Origin: Pseudomonadota bacterium
GTDB lineage: Bacteria > Pseudomonadota > Alphaproteobacteria > Rhodospirillales > Magnetospirillaceae
DNA: 64,000 nucleotides
Direction of reading: 5' to 3'
Assembly: GCA_021847015.1 (NCBI GenBank)
Contig: JAJZVW010000001.1
Span: 1-64,000, forward strand
Below are positions 35,745 through 45,676 of this stretch, in pieces (the first letter of the stretch is position 1; every line of letters begins with the position of its first letter). The translations under genes were made by a program, and so were the position numbers. The notes below the pieces were generated by a model. That model did not search any database. It saw only the letters and a list, made by a program, of their open reading frames with translations, and was not told the DNA's origin.

Positions 35745-36661
35745 GCGTGGCCATGCGTCCGTCCCCGCAATGGGCCGACCGGCTGCCGCCGGTGCGCGGG
35801 CGCATCGTCCATCATGCGCCGCTGGGCGGGCTGACGTGGTTCCGCGTGGGCGGACCGGCGGACGTGCTGTTCCGCCCGGCCGATACCGAGGATCTGGCGG
35901 GTTTCCTTGCCGCGCTGCCCGAGGAGGTGCCGGTCACGGTCATCGGCGTAGGATCGAACCTCCTCGTCCGCGACGGCGGCGTGCCGGGCGTGGTCATCCG
36001 CCTGGCCGGGCCGTTCGCGGATGTGTCGGTCGACGGTGCGACGGTCACGGCCGGCGCCGCCGCCCTCGACCTCACGGTGGCGATGACGGCGTTGGAACGC
36101 GGGGTGGCCGGGCTGGAATTCCTGTCGGGCATCCCCGGCACCATCGGCGGCGCGCTGCGGATGAACGCGGGCGCCTTCGGCGGCGAGATGAAGGACGTGA
36201 CGCGCCAGGCCACGGCCCTGGACCGCCAGGGCCGGCACCACGTTCTTGCGGTTGAAACACTAGATTTTGGATATCGCCATTGCGGTATCCCCGAGAGCTG
36301 GATATTTCTTTCGGCCACGCTGGAGGGGGAGACCGGTCCCGGAGATGCGATTGCCGCGCGCATGGCCGAGATTCGCACCGAGCGCGAGACGGCGCAGCCG
36401 ACACGCGCACGCACGGGGGGATCGACCTTCGCCAATCCACCGGGGGGAAAGGCGTGGGAATTGATCGACAAGGCGGGATGCCGGGGCCTGAGACGGGGGG
36501 GCGCCATGGTGAGCGAGAAGCACTGCAACTTCCTGATCAACACCGGCACCGCCACCGCCGCCGACATCGAGGATTTGGGCGAGGAGGTGCGCCGGCGCGT
36601 GCTGGAAACCTCGGGAGTGTCGCTGCATTGGGAAATCCGCCGCATCGGCGTGCGGGACTAG
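35741..36661 (+). CDS. murB: UDP-N-acetylenolpyruvoylglucosamine reductase MurB
   Basis: A 306-aa FAD enzyme. Motifs are [56 protein letters not shown] and [21 protein letters not shown], with a C-terminal [10 protein letters not shown]. It lacks the Tyr loop and extra domain of type I and so is a type II MurB. It overlaps murC by 4 bp. DNA around 36240-36310 has a local AT-rich stretch. Confidence 0.96.
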   Translation: MSVAMRPSPQWADRLPPVRGRIVHHAPLGGLTWFRVGGPADVLFRPADTEDLAGFLAALPEEVPVTVIGVGSNLLVRDGGVPGVVIRLAGPFADVSVDGATVTAGAAALDLTVAMTALERGVAGLEFLSGIPGTIGGALRMNAGAFGGEMKDVTRQATALDRQGRHHVLAVETLDFGYRHCGIPESWIFLSATLEGETGPGDAIAARMAEIRTERETAQPTRARTGGSTFANPPGGKAWELIDKAGCRGLRRGGAMVSEKHCNFLINTGTATAADIEDLGEEVRRRVLETSGVSLHWEIRRIGVRD

Positions 36662-36695
36662 AGCGGGTAATGGCGTTTCGCTGGGGAGAGAGGGT

Positions 36696-37616
36696 GTGAG
36701 CAAGCGTGTGACCGTCCTGATGGGTGGAGCGTCGGCCGAGCGGGAGGTGTCGCTGAACTCGGGCCGTGCGGCCGCGCAGGCGCTCGAAGAGGCCGGCTTC
36801 CGGGTGGTGTTGCTCGACGTCGGCCGCGATCCCGCCGTTCTCGCCGGCCAAATCGCCGAAACCGCCCCGGACGTGGTCTTCAACGCCTTGCACGGACGCT
36901 TCGGCGAGGACGGCTGCGTCCAGGGACTGCTGAACCTGATGGGAATCCCCTATACCCATTCCGGCCTGCTGGCGTCGGCGGCGGCCATGGACAAGGCCTT
37001 TGCCCGGCGGATGTTCGCCAGTGCCGGCATTCCGGTGGCGGAAGGCCGCGTGGTCCGGCGCCAGGAGGTCGCGGGCGACCCGCTGCCCCGCCCGTATGTG
37101 GTCAAGCCCATCAATGAGGGCTCGTCCGTGGGTGTCCACATCGTCCGCGACGGCGCCAACAGCTCGCCGCTCGATGCGTGGCCGTTCGAAGCCGACGAGG
37201 TGCTGGTCGAATCCTTCATCCCCGGCCGCGAGATCACCGTGGCCGTGCTGGGGGACCGCGCCCTGGGCGCGCTGGAGATCACCTCCGACCGCGGCTTTTA
37301 CGATTACGAGGCCAAGTACGCCCCGGGCGGGTCGCGCCACCTGATGCCGGCGCCGCTCGCCAAGGCCGATTACGACGAAGCCTGCCGGCTCGCGCTCGCC
37401 GCCCATCGGGTCCTGGGCTGCCGCGGCGTGACCAGAACCGACTTGCGCTACGACGACACCCGGCCGGGTGCGGGAGCCAGGCTCTATGTCCTCGAAGTCA
37501 ACACCCAGCCCGGCATGACCGCGACCTCGCTGGTTCCCGAGATCGCCGCCCATGCCGGCATCCCCTTCCCCGACCTGGTGCGATGGATGGTGGAGAACGC
37601 GACATGCGACGGCTGA
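36696..37616 (+). CDS. ddl: D-alanine--D-alanine ligase
   Basis: A 306-aa ATP-grasp ligase. It has the Ddl start VTVLMGGASAEREVSLNSG and NALHGRFGEDGCVQGLLNLM. GIPYTHSGLLASAAAMDK and VVKPINEGSSVGVHIV follow. The Tyr-loop region has RGFYDYEAKYAPGGS, and the C-terminus LEVNTQPGMTATSLVPE. The start is GTG at 36696, preceded by GGGGAGAGAGG. It overlaps ftsQ by 13 bp. Confidence 0.96.
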   Translation: MSKRVTVLMGGASAEREVSLNSGRAAAQALEEAGFRVVLLDVGRDPAVLAGQIAETAPDVVFNALHGRFGEDGCVQGLLNLMGIPYTHSGLLASAAAMDKAFARRMFASAGIPVAEGRVVRRQEVAGDPLPRPYVVKPINEGSSVGVHIVRDGANSSPLDAWPFEADEVLVESFIPGREITVAVLGDRALGALEITSDRGFYDYEAKYAPGGSRHLMPAPLAKADYDEACRLALAAHRVLGCRGVTRTDLRYDDTRPGAGARLYVLEVNTQPGMTATSLVPEIAAHAGIPFPDLVRWMVENATCDG

Positions 37617-38566
37617 GCGACAGCGACATCGTCATCTCTCCGGGTGACCGGCCGGCGGCCGGCCGCGCCACGCCGGATCGGAATCCCGGCGGCGGACGCG
37701 CCGGCAGACCCAAGGCCCCGCGCGGCGGCCAACCCAAGGCGAAGCCGGCGAGGCGCCCGATGCGCCGGCTTGAGCCGCTGCTGACCCCGCTTCAGAAAGC
37801 GGTCGCCGCCGGTGTCGGAGCGGTGGCGGTCGTGGTCGGTGGGGCCATCGTCTGGCATTCCGGCATCCCGTTGCGCGCCGTCCGCGCCAGCCGCGACGCC
37901 ATGCTGGCCGCCAGCGCCGACGCCGGCCTACGCGTTTCCGACATCACCGTCAGCGGTCGCGGCCGCACCGCCAACGAGCAGATCATCGCCGCCCTGGGCG
38001 TCCGCAAGGGCACGCCGATCCTGGGCGTGGATCTGGCCGAAGCGCGCGACCGGCTGGAATCCATTCCCGCCGTGCGCGCCGCCTCGATCGAGCGGCGCCT
38101 GCCGGGCAGCCTGCACATCGTCATCGCGGAACGCCAGCCGATGGCGTTGTGGCAGCACGACGGCGTCTTCGTGCTGATCGACCGCGACGGGCACGAGATA
38201 CCCGGCGCCATCGAGGGTTTCGAGGACCTGCCCCTGGTCGTGGGCGACGGCGCCCCGGCGGCGGCGGCGGCCCTGATGGACATGCTGGCGACCGAGCCGA
38301 CCCTGGCGAGCCGCGTGAAGGCGGCGGTCCGTGTCGGCAACCGCCGCTGGAACCTCAAGCTGGATGACGCCATCGCCGGCATGGAGGCGCGTCTGCCCGA
38401 GGATAACCCCGAAGCGGCGTGGCGTCGCCTGGCCGCCCTGGAAGGAGACCACGGCCTGACGCGCCGCCACGTCACCATGATCGATCTGCGCCTCGGCGAC
38501 CGCTTGGTGCTCAAGACCGCGCATCAGCAGGCGGCAGCCGAGCGCCGCAAGGACAACGGAGCCTGA
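37604..38566 (+). CDS. ftsQ: Cell division protein FtsQ
   Basis: A 320-aa bitopic division protein. A basic, Pro/Arg-rich cytoplasmic tail of about 60 residues precedes a transmembrane helix (VAAGVGAVAVVVGGAIVWH). A POTRA domain follows (LRVSDITVSGRGRTANEQII, then ESIPAVRAASIERRLPGSLHIVIAERQPMALW, here cited in parts). The beta-domain ends with MIDLRLGDRLVLK. It connects FtsA/FtsZ-side recruitment to FtsL/FtsB in the periplasm. Confidence 0.93.
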   Translation: MRRLSDSDIVISPGDRPAAGRATPDRNPGGGRAGRPKAPRGGQPKAKPARRPMRRLEPLLTPLQKAVAAGVGAVAVVVGGAIVWHSGIPLRAVRASRDAMLAASADAGLRVSDITVSGRGRTANEQIIAALGVRKGTPILGVDLAEARDRLESIPAVRAASIERRLPGSLHIVIAERQPMALWQHDGVFVLIDRDGHEIPGAIEGFEDLPLVVGDGAPAAAAALMDMLATEPTLASRVKAAVRVGNRRWNLKLDDAIAGMEARLPEDNPEAAWRRLAALEGDHGLTRRHVTMIDLRLGDRLVLKTAHQQAAAERRKDNGA

Positions 38567-38570
38567 CGGC

Positions 38571-39815
38571 GTGACCCGAAGCGGACTCATCGCAGCGCTG
38601 GACGTCGGCAGCACCAAGGTGTGCTGCTTCATCGCGTCCGTCCAGGACGACGGCACGGTCCGCATCGCCGGCATCGGCCACCAGCTCGCGCGCGGCGTGC
38701 GCGCCGGCACGGTGGTGGACATGGAGGGCGCCGAGCACTCGATCCGCGCCGCCGTCGAAGCCGCCGAGGAAATGGCCGGCGGCCGCATCAAAGCGGTGGT
38801 GGTCAACGTTTCCGGCGGCCAGCCGGCCTCGGGCAACGTCAAGGTCGAAGTGGCGATGAACGGCCACGCGGTCAACGAGGCGGATCTGCGCCGCATGCTG
38901 GAGCACGGCCGCGCCCACCACGAGAGCCCCGACCGCGACTTGCTGCACGCCATACCGGTCGATTACACCATCGACGGCAACGAAGGCATCCGCGACCCGT
39001 GCGGGATGTACGGCGACCGGCTGGGCGTGGCCATTCACATGGTCGCCGCCGGAATCGGCCCCGTCCGCAACCTCACCACCGTCGTCAACCGCTGCCACCT
39101 GGACATCGAGGCGCGGGTGGTGTCGCCTTATGCCTCGGGCCTGGCCTGCCTGGTGGACGACGAGAAGGACCTGGGCGTCACCTGCATCGACATGGGCGGG
39201 GGCACGACGTCGATCGCCGTCTTCCTGAACGGCCAGCTGGTGTTCACCGACGTCATCCCGGTCGGCGGCCACCACGTCACCAGCGACATCGCCCGGGGGC
39301 TGTCCACGCCGGTCGCCTACGCGGAGCGTCTCAAGACCCTCTACGGCTCGGCCATCCCCTCGCCCGCCGACGACCGCGAAATGCTGAAGGTCCCGCTGGT
39401 GGGCGAGACCGAGGACGGCGCCGCGAACCAGGTGGCGCGTTCGCTGCTCAACCAGATCATCCAGCCGCGTCTGGAAGAGACGTTCGAACTGGTGCGATCC
39501 CATCTCGAGCAGGCCGGCTTCGACAAGATGGCCGGTCGCCGCGTCGTCCTGACCGGCGGCGCCAGCCAGATGCAGGGCGTGCGCGACCTCGCCGGCCTGG
39601 TGCTCGACAAGCAGGTGCGGCTTGGCCGCCCCATCGGTTTTCACGGCCTGCCCGAAGCCACCGGCGGGCCCGCCTTCTCGACCTGTGCCGGGCTCATCCG
39701 CTACGCCATGGCCCACCAGCCCGCGGTCTCCCGCGGGCGGCGGCCGGCGCGCGGCGACGAGGAGGACGCACGGGGCTGGGGGCGGATTACTCAGTGGCTC
39801 AAGAAGAATTTCTAA
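38571..39815 (+). CDS. ftsA: Cell division actin-like protein FtsA
   Basis: A 414-aa actin-fold protein. It begins [18 protein letters not shown] (phosphate 1). [19 protein letters not shown] is phosphate 2, and [19 protein letters not shown] is the adenosine motif. The C-terminal amphipathic helix [12 protein letters not shown] is the membrane-targeting sequence. It tethers FtsZ to the membrane. The GTG start lies 4 bp after ftsQ. Confidence 0.96.
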   Translation: MTRSGLIAALDVGSTKVCCFIASVQDDGTVRIAGIGHQLARGVRAGTVVDMEGAEHSIRAAVEAAEEMAGGRIKAVVVNVSGGQPASGNVKVEVAMNGHAVNEADLRRMLEHGRAHHESPDRDLLHAIPVDYTIDGNEGIRDPCGMYGDRLGVAIHMVAAGIGPVRNLTTVVNRCHLDIEARVVSPYASGLACLVDDEKDLGVTCIDMGGGTTSIAVFLNGQLVFTDVIPVGGHHVTSDIARGLSTPVAYAERLKTLYGSAIPSPADDREMLKVPLVGETEDGAANQVARSLLNQIIQPRLEETFELVRSHLEQAGFDKMAGRRVVLTGGASQMQGVRDLAGLVLDKQVRLGRPIGFHGLPEATGGPAFSTCAGLIRYAMAHQPAVSRGRRPARGDEEDARGWGRITQWLKKNF

Positions 39816-39868
39816 ACGTCGATCCATCAGGCCGGAAAAGCGGCCGAGCAGCGCGGAGGTGTAGCATC

Positions 39869-41482
39869 ATGGGTCTGAATTTCCTTCCCGGAGCTCCTGA
39901 GGAGCTGAAGCCCAGGATCACTGTCATCGGCGTCGGCGGCGCCGGCGGCAATGCCGTCAACAACATGATCGCGTCCCGTCTCGAAGGCGTCGAATTCATC
40001 GTCGCCAACACGGACGCCCAGGCGATCGCCCAGGCGCGCACGGAACGGCGCATCCAGTTGGGCACCCTGGCCACCCAGGGCCTGGGGGCCGGCTCGCGCC
40101 CCGACATCGGCCGCATCGCCGCCGAGGAAAGCCTCGAGGAAGTGGCCGGCATGCTGTCTGGAAGCAACATGGTGTTCATTACCGCCGGCATGGGCGGCGG
40201 CACCGGCACCGGCGCCGCGCCCGTCATCGCCCGCACCGCCCGCGAGATGGGCATCCTGACGGTGGGCGTGGTCACCAAGCCGTTCCACTTCGAAGGCGCG
40301 CATCGGATGCGCACCGCCGAGCACGGCATCGAGGAACTGTCCCAGTACGTCGATACCCTGATCATCATCCCCAACCAGAACCTGTTCCGCATCGCCACCG
40401 AGCGCACCACCTTCGCCGATGCCTTCAAGATGGCCGACGACGTGCTCTATTCGGGTGTGCGCGGCGTAACCGACCTGATGGTCATGCCCGGCCTGATCAA
40501 CCTCGACTTCGCCGACATCCGCACGGTGATGAGCGAAATGGGCAAGGCGATGATGGGGACCGGCGAGGCCGAGGGCGACAAGCGCGCCGTCGAGGCCGCC
40601 GAAGCCGCCATTTCCAACCCGCTGCTCGACGACACGTCGATGAAGGGGGCCAAAGGCGTCCTCATCAACATCACCGGCGGCACGGACATGACCCTCTTCG
40701 AGGTCGACGAGGCCGCCAACCGCATCCGCGACGAAGTCGATCCCGACGCCAACATCATCTTCGGCTCGACCTTCGACGAAAAGCTGAACGGCAGCATGCG
40801 CGTGTCGGTGGTCGCCACCGGCATCCAGTCGGAAGCCGCCGTCCAGGCCCGTCCCACCACCGTCGTGTCCCTGGCCTCGGCCGTCGCCGACAGGCAGCAG
40901 CCGGCGGCCGTTTCCGGCCAGCCCAACCTGGTGGCGGTTCCCCGGCCGGCGTCCGCCCCGGGCATCCCGGCCACGCCCGCGGCGGCCCAGCCCGCCTACC
41001 GCCCCGCGGCGCCGGCCCCGGCGGCCGCCCATCATCCGGCCGCGGCGGCCTACGCCATGGTCCGCGAGCCGGAACTGCCGATCGCCCCCGGGCCCGAGGC
41101 ACGCCAGGAGCCCCCCCTGCACCACGAACCGACCGTCCGCCCGGACGTGGCCCAGCGGGTGGAACCCAGCTTCAACCGCCCGCTTCAGCGGCAGGCGGCC
41201 CCGGCGGAAGCCAGCATGGAGGCGATGAGCCGCGCGGTCAGCGAAATCACCGAGGCCGCACCGACGGCTGCTCGGGCCCAGAGCGACTATCGCCGCTCCG
41301 CATCGCTGCTCGAACGTCTGGTGCCGTCGCGGCGCCCCGCCGCCCGCAGTGAGGAAGCTCCCGTGCCGCAGCCTCAGCCGCAGCCCCGTCTGGGAGGCGT
41401 CGAGGCTCGCCGCGAAGCGTCCGGGGCGCGTCAAGGGGACGAACTGGACATCCCGGCCTTCCTGCGCCGCCAAGCGAACTGA
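39869..41482 (+). CDS. ftsZ: Tubulin-like cell division GTPase FtsZ
   Basis: A 537-aa FtsZ. The GTPase core has [16 protein letters not shown], the tubulin signature [17 protein letters not shown] and the T7-loop [17 protein letters not shown] long (about 200-residue) Ala/Pro-rich disordered linker of the alphaproteobacterial kind follows. The conserved terminal peptide [13 protein letters not shown] binds FtsA and other partners. A GGAGGT precedes the ATG. A strong terminator follows 37 bp after the stop. Confidence 0.97.
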   Translation: MGLNFLPGAPEELKPRITVIGVGGAGGNAVNNMIASRLEGVEFIVANTDAQAIAQARTERRIQLGTLATQGLGAGSRPDIGRIAAEESLEEVAGMLSGSNMVFITAGMGGGTGTGAAPVIARTAREMGILTVGVVTKPFHFEGAHRMRTAEHGIEELSQYVDTLIIIPNQNLFRIATERTTFADAFKMADDVLYSGVRGVTDLMVMPGLINLDFADIRTVMSEMGKAMMGTGEAEGDKRAVEAAEAAISNPLLDDTSMKGAKGVLINITGGTDMTLFEVDEAANRIRDEVDPDANIIFGSTFDEKLNGSMRVSVVATGIQSEAAVQARPTTVVSLASAVADRQQPAAVSGQPNLVAVPRPASAPGIPATPAAAQPAYRPAAPAPAAAHHPAAAAYAMVREPELPIAPGPEARQEPPLHHEPTVRPDVAQRVEPSFNRPLQRQAAPAEASMEAMSRAVSEITEAAPTAARAQSDYRRSASLLERLVPSRRPAARSEEAPVPQPQPQPRLGGVEARREASGARQGDELDIPAFLRRQAN

Positions 41483-41519
41483 GGACAAGGAAAGAAAAGC
41501 CTCCGAGCTCTCTCAACTC

Positions 41520-41550
41520 ACGGGCCCGGCATTCCGCCGGGCCCGTTCTT
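41520..41550 (+). terminator. Rho-independent terminator of the dcw operon
   Basis: A perfect 11-bp GC stem (ACGGGCCCGGC, loop ATTCC, GCCGGGCCCGT) followed by TTCTTTCC. It lies 37 bp after ftsZ and separates the dcw operon from lpxC. Confidence 0.88.
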
Positions 41551-41731
41551 TCCCCCATCCAAAACAGCGAACCGTAAGATCCACGTAAGGCCGTAACAAT
41601 TCGAAACAATGATTGATTTGAGGACTTGACGCTCTGCTGGTAGACCTTGACCGTCAAAAAGGGCCGGTGCCGGAGCGAAAAAGTTGCATGAACGGCGCAA
41701 GGCTCGGAACAGGGATGCCCTCGTGAAGCAT

Positions 41732-42718
41732 ATGACCGCCGACGTATTCGCCACCCTCCGTTCTTCTCCCGAACTCCTTGGCGCCCTCGCCCTTCGTCAG
41801 CGGACACTGAAAACCAGCATCGGCTGTACCGGCGTCGGCCTGCATTCCGGCACCAAAGTCACGATGACACTGCATCCCGCCGAACCCGACACGGGCATCC
41901 GGTTCCGCCGGGTGGACGTCGCCGGCCAGGGAACCGTCATCCCTGCCTTGTGGTCGCATGTCGGCGACACGCGGATGAACACGTGCCTGACCAGCGAAGA
42001 CGGCATCGTGGTCGGCACCGTGGAGCACCTGATGAGTGCTCTGGCGGGGATGGCCATCGACAATTGCCTCATCGAGATCAACGGCGCCGAAGTGCCGGTG
42101 ATGGACGGCTCCGCCGCGCCCTTCCTGTTCCTGATCGAGTGCGCCGGCGTGGTCGAGCAGGATGCTCCCCGCCGGGCCATCCGCGTGCTGAAGCGCGTCT
42201 CGGTCCAGGATGGCAACCGCGCGGCCTCGCTGACCCCCTCGGCCGCCTTCAGCCTGCGCTTCGAAATCGACTTCAAGAGCCAGGCGATCTCCCGCCAGGA
42301 AATGCTGGTCGGTTTCAGCCGGGGCGCCTACAAGAGCGAAATCGCCCGCGCCCGCACGTTCGGCTTCGAACAGGAGGTGGCCATGCTGCGCGCCGCCGGC
42401 TTGGCGCGGGGCGGATCGCTGGACAACGCGGTGGTGATCGATTCCACCGGCACCCGCGTGCTGAACGACGACGGCCTGCGCTATCAGGACGAATTCGTGC
42501 GCCATAAGGTGCTGGATGCGGTGGGCGATCTTTATCTGGCCGGCGCGCCGATGATCGGCCATTTCCATGGCGTCCGATCGGGCCACGCGCTGACCAACAC
42601 GCTGCTGCGCGCCCTGTTCGCCGACCGGGACGCCTGGGAGTATGCCCCCGCGATCGCCACGCCGGCCCTGGCCGAGCGGCCGGCGCCCGAACGGAGCTTG
42701 GCCGCCGTCAGCGCCTGA
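41732..42718 (+). CDS. lpxC: UDP-3-O-acyl-GlcNAc deacetylase LpxC
   Basis: A 328-aa zinc deacetylase committing to lipid A synthesis. Motifs are the substrate-entry [18 protein letters not shown], the zinc ligand in [36 protein letters not shown] (zinc His and Asp), and the catalytic [13 protein letters not shown]. The ATG at 41732 is used; upstream GTG and TTG codons extend the frame by up to 16 residues. It follows the ftsZ terminator, with 180 bp that presumably hold its own promoter. Confidence 0.95.
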   Translation: MTADVFATLRSSPELLGALALRQRTLKTSIGCTGVGLHSGTKVTMTLHPAEPDTGIRFRRVDVAGQGTVIPALWSHVGDTRMNTCLTSEDGIVVGTVEHLMSALAGMAIDNCLIEINGAEVPVMDGSAAPFLFLIECAGVVEQDAPRRAIRVLKRVSVQDGNRAASLTPSAAFSLRFEIDFKSQAISRQEMLVGFSRGAYKSEIARARTFGFEQEVAMLRAAGLARGGSLDNAVVIDSTGTRVLNDDGLRYQDEFVRHKVLDAVGDLYLAGAPMIGHFHGVRSGHALTNTLLRALFADRDAWEYAPAIATPALAERPAPERSLAAVSA

Positions 42719-42733
42719 ACGGGCGCGGCGGCC

Positions 42734-43333
42734 TCACCCCTTCTTCTTGCCGATCCGGGGTTCCTGCCCCTTGAGCAGGCGGCGGATGTTGGCCTGGTGG
42801 CGGATGACGCCGAGCACGGCCAGCCCCGCCGCCATCAGCGCGGTTTCGCGCCCCGCCAGCACCCACGCATAGGCCGGGGACAGCACCAAGGCCACCAGCG
42901 CCGCCAGCGACGATATCCGGAACAGAGCCGCCACCGCCAGCCATGTCGCGCAAGCCGCGAGGCCCACGGGCCACGCGGCGGCGATCAGCGTGCCCAGCGT
43001 CGTCGCCACCCCCTTGCCGCCCTTGAACCGCAGCCAGACGGGGAAATTGTGGCCTAGGACGGCGGCGAAACCGGCGGCCAGCGCCGCGTCGCGTCCCGCC
43101 AGCGCCAACGCCAGCAGGGCGGCGATCGCCCCCTTGCCCCCATCCAGCAGCAGGGTCGCCAAGGCCAAGCCCTTGTGGCCGGTGCGCAACACGTTGGTGG
43201 CACCGATATTGCCCGATCCGATGGCGCGGATGTCGCCCAAGCCGGCCAGCCGGGTCAGCACCAGGCCGAAGGGAATGGACCCCAGCAGATATCCGCCGAT
43301 CACGGCCGGCGCGAGCCAGCCCATCTCAGCCAT
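42734..43333 (-). CDS. plsY: Acyl-phosphate:glycerol-3-phosphate acyltransferase PlsY
   Basis: A 199-aa integral membrane acyltransferase. The three conserved loops are visible: YLLGSIPFGLVL with IGSGNIGATNVLR, LDGGKGAIAALLAL, and GHNFPVWLRFKGGKGVATTLG. It makes lysophosphatidic acid at the start of phospholipid synthesis. The ATG at 43333 overlaps the end of pyrC by 8 bp. An earlier start at 43360 and a later one at 43324 are possible. It is the last gene of pyrB-pyrC-plsY and converges with lpxC. Confidence 0.94.
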   Translation of the reverse strand: MAEMGWLAPAVIGGYLLGSIPFGLVLTRLAGLGDIRAIGSGNIGATNVLRTGHKGLALATLLLDGGKGAIAALLALALAGRDAALAAGFAAVLGHNFPVWLRFKGGKGVATTLGTLIAAAWPVGLAACATWLAVAALFRISSLAALVALVLSPAYAWVLAGRETALMAAGLAVLGVIRHQANIRRLLKGQEPRIGKKKG

Positions 43334-44636
43334 CGCGGTCGAAGACGGTGCGGCCGTCAATGACGGTGCGCCTCACCATGCCCTGGACGGGACGGCCGTC
43401 GAAGGGGGAGTTTTTCGATTTGGAGCGGAACCGGTCGGGGTCCACCATCCAGGGACGGTCGGGGTCGAACAGGACGAGATCCGCCGCCTGGCCCACTTTC
43501 AGGCTGCCCGCCGGCAGGCCGAGGATTTCGGCCGGGCCATGGCTCACCAGGCCCAAAGCGTCGATCAGGCTCAGATGGTTGTTGTGGAAAAGCTCCAGCG
43601 TCACCGCCAGAAGGGTCTCCAGGCCGACGCCGCCGGCTTCCGCCAAGGCGAACGGAAGACGCTTGGAATCCTGGTCCTGGGGCGCATGGTCCGAGGCGAC
43701 CGCGTCGATGGTGCCGTCTTTGAGGGCGGCGACGATGGCCTGCCGGTCGGCTTCGGAGCGCAACGGCGGCGACAGTTTGGCGAAGGTGCGGTAATCGCCC
43801 ACCGCCAGTTCGTTCAGCGCGAAATAGGGCGGCGCGGTGTCGCAGGTGACGTCGAGCCCATTGGCCTTGGCCCTGCGGATGACGTCGACCCCTTCGGCCG
43901 TCGAGACATGGGCGGCGTGATAACGGCCGCCGGTGAGTTCCACCAACCGGATGTCACGCTCCAGCATGATGACCTCGGCCGCGGCGGGAATGCCGGCGAG
44001 GCCCATGCGGGTGGCGATCTCCCCTTCGTTCATGGCGCCGTCCTCGGCCAGCGACGGGTCCTCGGCATGCTGGACGATCATCGCGCCGAAGGTGGCCGCG
44101 TAGGACAGCGCCCGGCGCATCACCAGCGCGTCGCGGATCGCCTTGGTGCCGTCGGTGAACGCGAGCGCGCCGGCTTCCGCCAGCATGCCCATTTCCGAAA
44201 GCTCCTTGCCGTCCAGATTCTTGGTGGCGGCGGCATAGGGATAGATCTTGGCGAGGCCGATCTTGCGCGCCCGCCGGGCCACGAACTCGACCGTGGCGAC
44301 GTCGTCGATGACCGGCTCGGTGTTGGGCAGGCACACCATCGACGTGACCCCGCCAGCCACCGCCGCCTCACCGGCCGATTTGAGGGTTTCCTTGTGCTCC
44401 TCTCCGGGCTCACGGACCTGGACCCGCATATCCACCAGACCGGGAGCGAGGCACAGACCCCCGCAATCGACGACATCGATATCGGAAGGCACGCCGCCCT
44501 GAAACAGCCCGGGGCCGCAATCGGCGATGATTTCGCCATTGGTGAGCAGCGCCCCCTTGGCGTCCAGACCGCTGGCCGGATCGATCAGGCGGGCGTTGAC
44601 GTAGGCGACGAGACCGGAGGCGGAGCGAACCGGCAT
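43326..44636 (-). CDS. pyrC: Dihydroorotase-like protein PyrC, lacking the HxH metal site
   Basis: A 436-aa amidohydrolase of the class I dihydroorotase family. It retains the fold (GLCLAPGLVDMRVQVREPGEEHKETL, GRYHAAHVSTAEGVDVIRRA, DAVASDHAPQDQDSK). However, the usual DxHxH zinc motif after the first strand reads D-M-R-V-Q, so both histidines are missing. This matches the non-catalytic pDHO type that associates with aspartate transcarbamoylase. It overlaps pyrB (TGATG), consistent with a PyrB-PyrC complex. A separate catalytic dihydroorotase would then be needed elsewhere in the genome. Confidence 0.88.
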   Translation of the reverse strand: MPVRSASGLVAYVNARLIDPASGLDAKGALLTNGEIIADCGPGLFQGGVPSDIDVVDCGGLCLAPGLVDMRVQVREPGEEHKETLKSAGEAAVAGGVTSMVCLPNTEPVIDDVATVEFVARRARKIGLAKIYPYAAATKNLDGKELSEMGMLAEAGALAFTDGTKAIRDALVMRRALSYAATFGAMIVQHAEDPSLAEDGAMNEGEIATRMGLAGIPAAAEVIMLERDIRLVELTGGRYHAAHVSTAEGVDVIRRAKANGLDVTCDTAPPYFALNELAVGDYRTFAKLSPPLRSEADRQAIVAALKDGTIDAVASDHAPQDQDSKRLPFALAEAGGVGLETLLAVTLELFHNNHLSLIDALGLVSHGPAEILGLPAGSLKVGQAADLVLFDPDRPWMVDPDRFRSKSKNSPFDGRPVQGMVRRTVIDGRTVFDRDG

Positions 44637-45589
44637 CACGCGCCTCCGTCGGCATTGGGAAGGGGACCGGCCAGCGCGTGCAGGCAGGCCATGCGCACCG
44701 CCACGCCCATCTCCACCTGCTCGCGGATCAACGAGCGTTCGACGTCGTCGGCGACGTCGGAATCGATCTCCACGCCGCGGTTCATCGGACCCGGATGCAT
44801 GATCACCGCATCGGGCTTGGCCAAGGCCAGCTTGTCGTAATCCAGCCCAAAGAAATGGAAATATTCCCGGATCGACGGAATGAAGTTGCCTCGCATCCGC
44901 TCGTTCTGAATTCGCAGCATCATCACGACATCGACATCTTCCAGACCGGCACGCATGTCGTGGAACACCTCGACCCCCATGCGCTCCACCTGGGACGGCA
45001 ACAGGGTGCGCGGGCCAACCAGGCGCACACGGGCCCCCATGACGTTGAGAAGATGAATATTGGATCGGGCGACCCGGCTGTGCAGCACGTCTCCGCAGAT
45101 GGCAACCGTCAGCCCGGACAGACGCCCCTTGCGCCGGCGGATGGTCAGCGCGTCCAGCAGAGCCTGGGTGGGGTGCTCGTGGCTGCCGTCGCCGCCATTG
45201 ATCACGGCGCAATTGACCTTTTCCGACAGAAGCTTCACCGCGCCGGAATCGGGGTGACGCACCACCAGCACGTCCAGATGCATGGCGTTCAGCGTCATCG
45301 CCGTGTCGATCAGCGTTTCGCCCTTCTGCACGCTGGACGCCGAGACCTGCATGTTGATGACGTCCGCACCCAGCCGCTTGCCCGCCAACTCGAACGAGGT
45401 CCGGGTGCGGGTCGAATTCTCGAAGAAAAGATTCACAACCGTCCGGCCGCGCAACAGGTTCTTGCGCTTGTCGAGAGAACGGTTCTGCTCGACATAGCCG
45501 TCGGCCATGTCGAGCAGCATCGTGATTTCCTGCGGGCCGAGGCCCTGGATGCCGAGAAGGTGCCTGTGCGGAAAGTGCGGGTCTATCAT
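44636..45589 (-). CDS. pyrB: Aspartate carbamoyltransferase catalytic subunit
   Basis: A 317-aa transcarbamoylase. The carbamoyl-phosphate loop is [20 protein letters not shown]. It also shows [59 protein letters not shown] and the C-terminal [12 protein letters not shown]. It forms carbamoyl-aspartate in pyrimidine synthesis. No pyrI regulatory subunit is adjacent; the paired PyrC-like protein probably serves as structural partner. Confidence 0.96.
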   Translation of the reverse strand: MIDPHFPHRHLLGIQGLGPQEITMLLDMADGYVEQNRSLDKRKNLLRGRTVVNLFFENSTRTRTSFELAGKRLGADVINMQVSASSVQKGETLIDTAMTLNAMHLDVLVVRHPDSGAVKLLSEKVNCAVINGGDGSHEHPTQALLDALTIRRRKGRLSGLTVAICGDVLHSRVARSNIHLLNVMGARVRLVGPRTLLPSQVERMGVEVFHDMRAGLEDVDVVMMLRIQNERMRGNFIPSIREYFHFFGLDYDKLALAKPDAVIMHPGPMNRGVEIDSDVADDVERSLIREQVEMGVAVRMACLHALAGPLPNADGGA

Positions 45590-45676
45590 GGCGATCGAAC
45601 TATAGGGTTACCACCGACCTGTCGCAAGGTGCCCGTTCAAGCGGCAGGGGGCGCCCCACCGTAAGGGGGTGACCGC

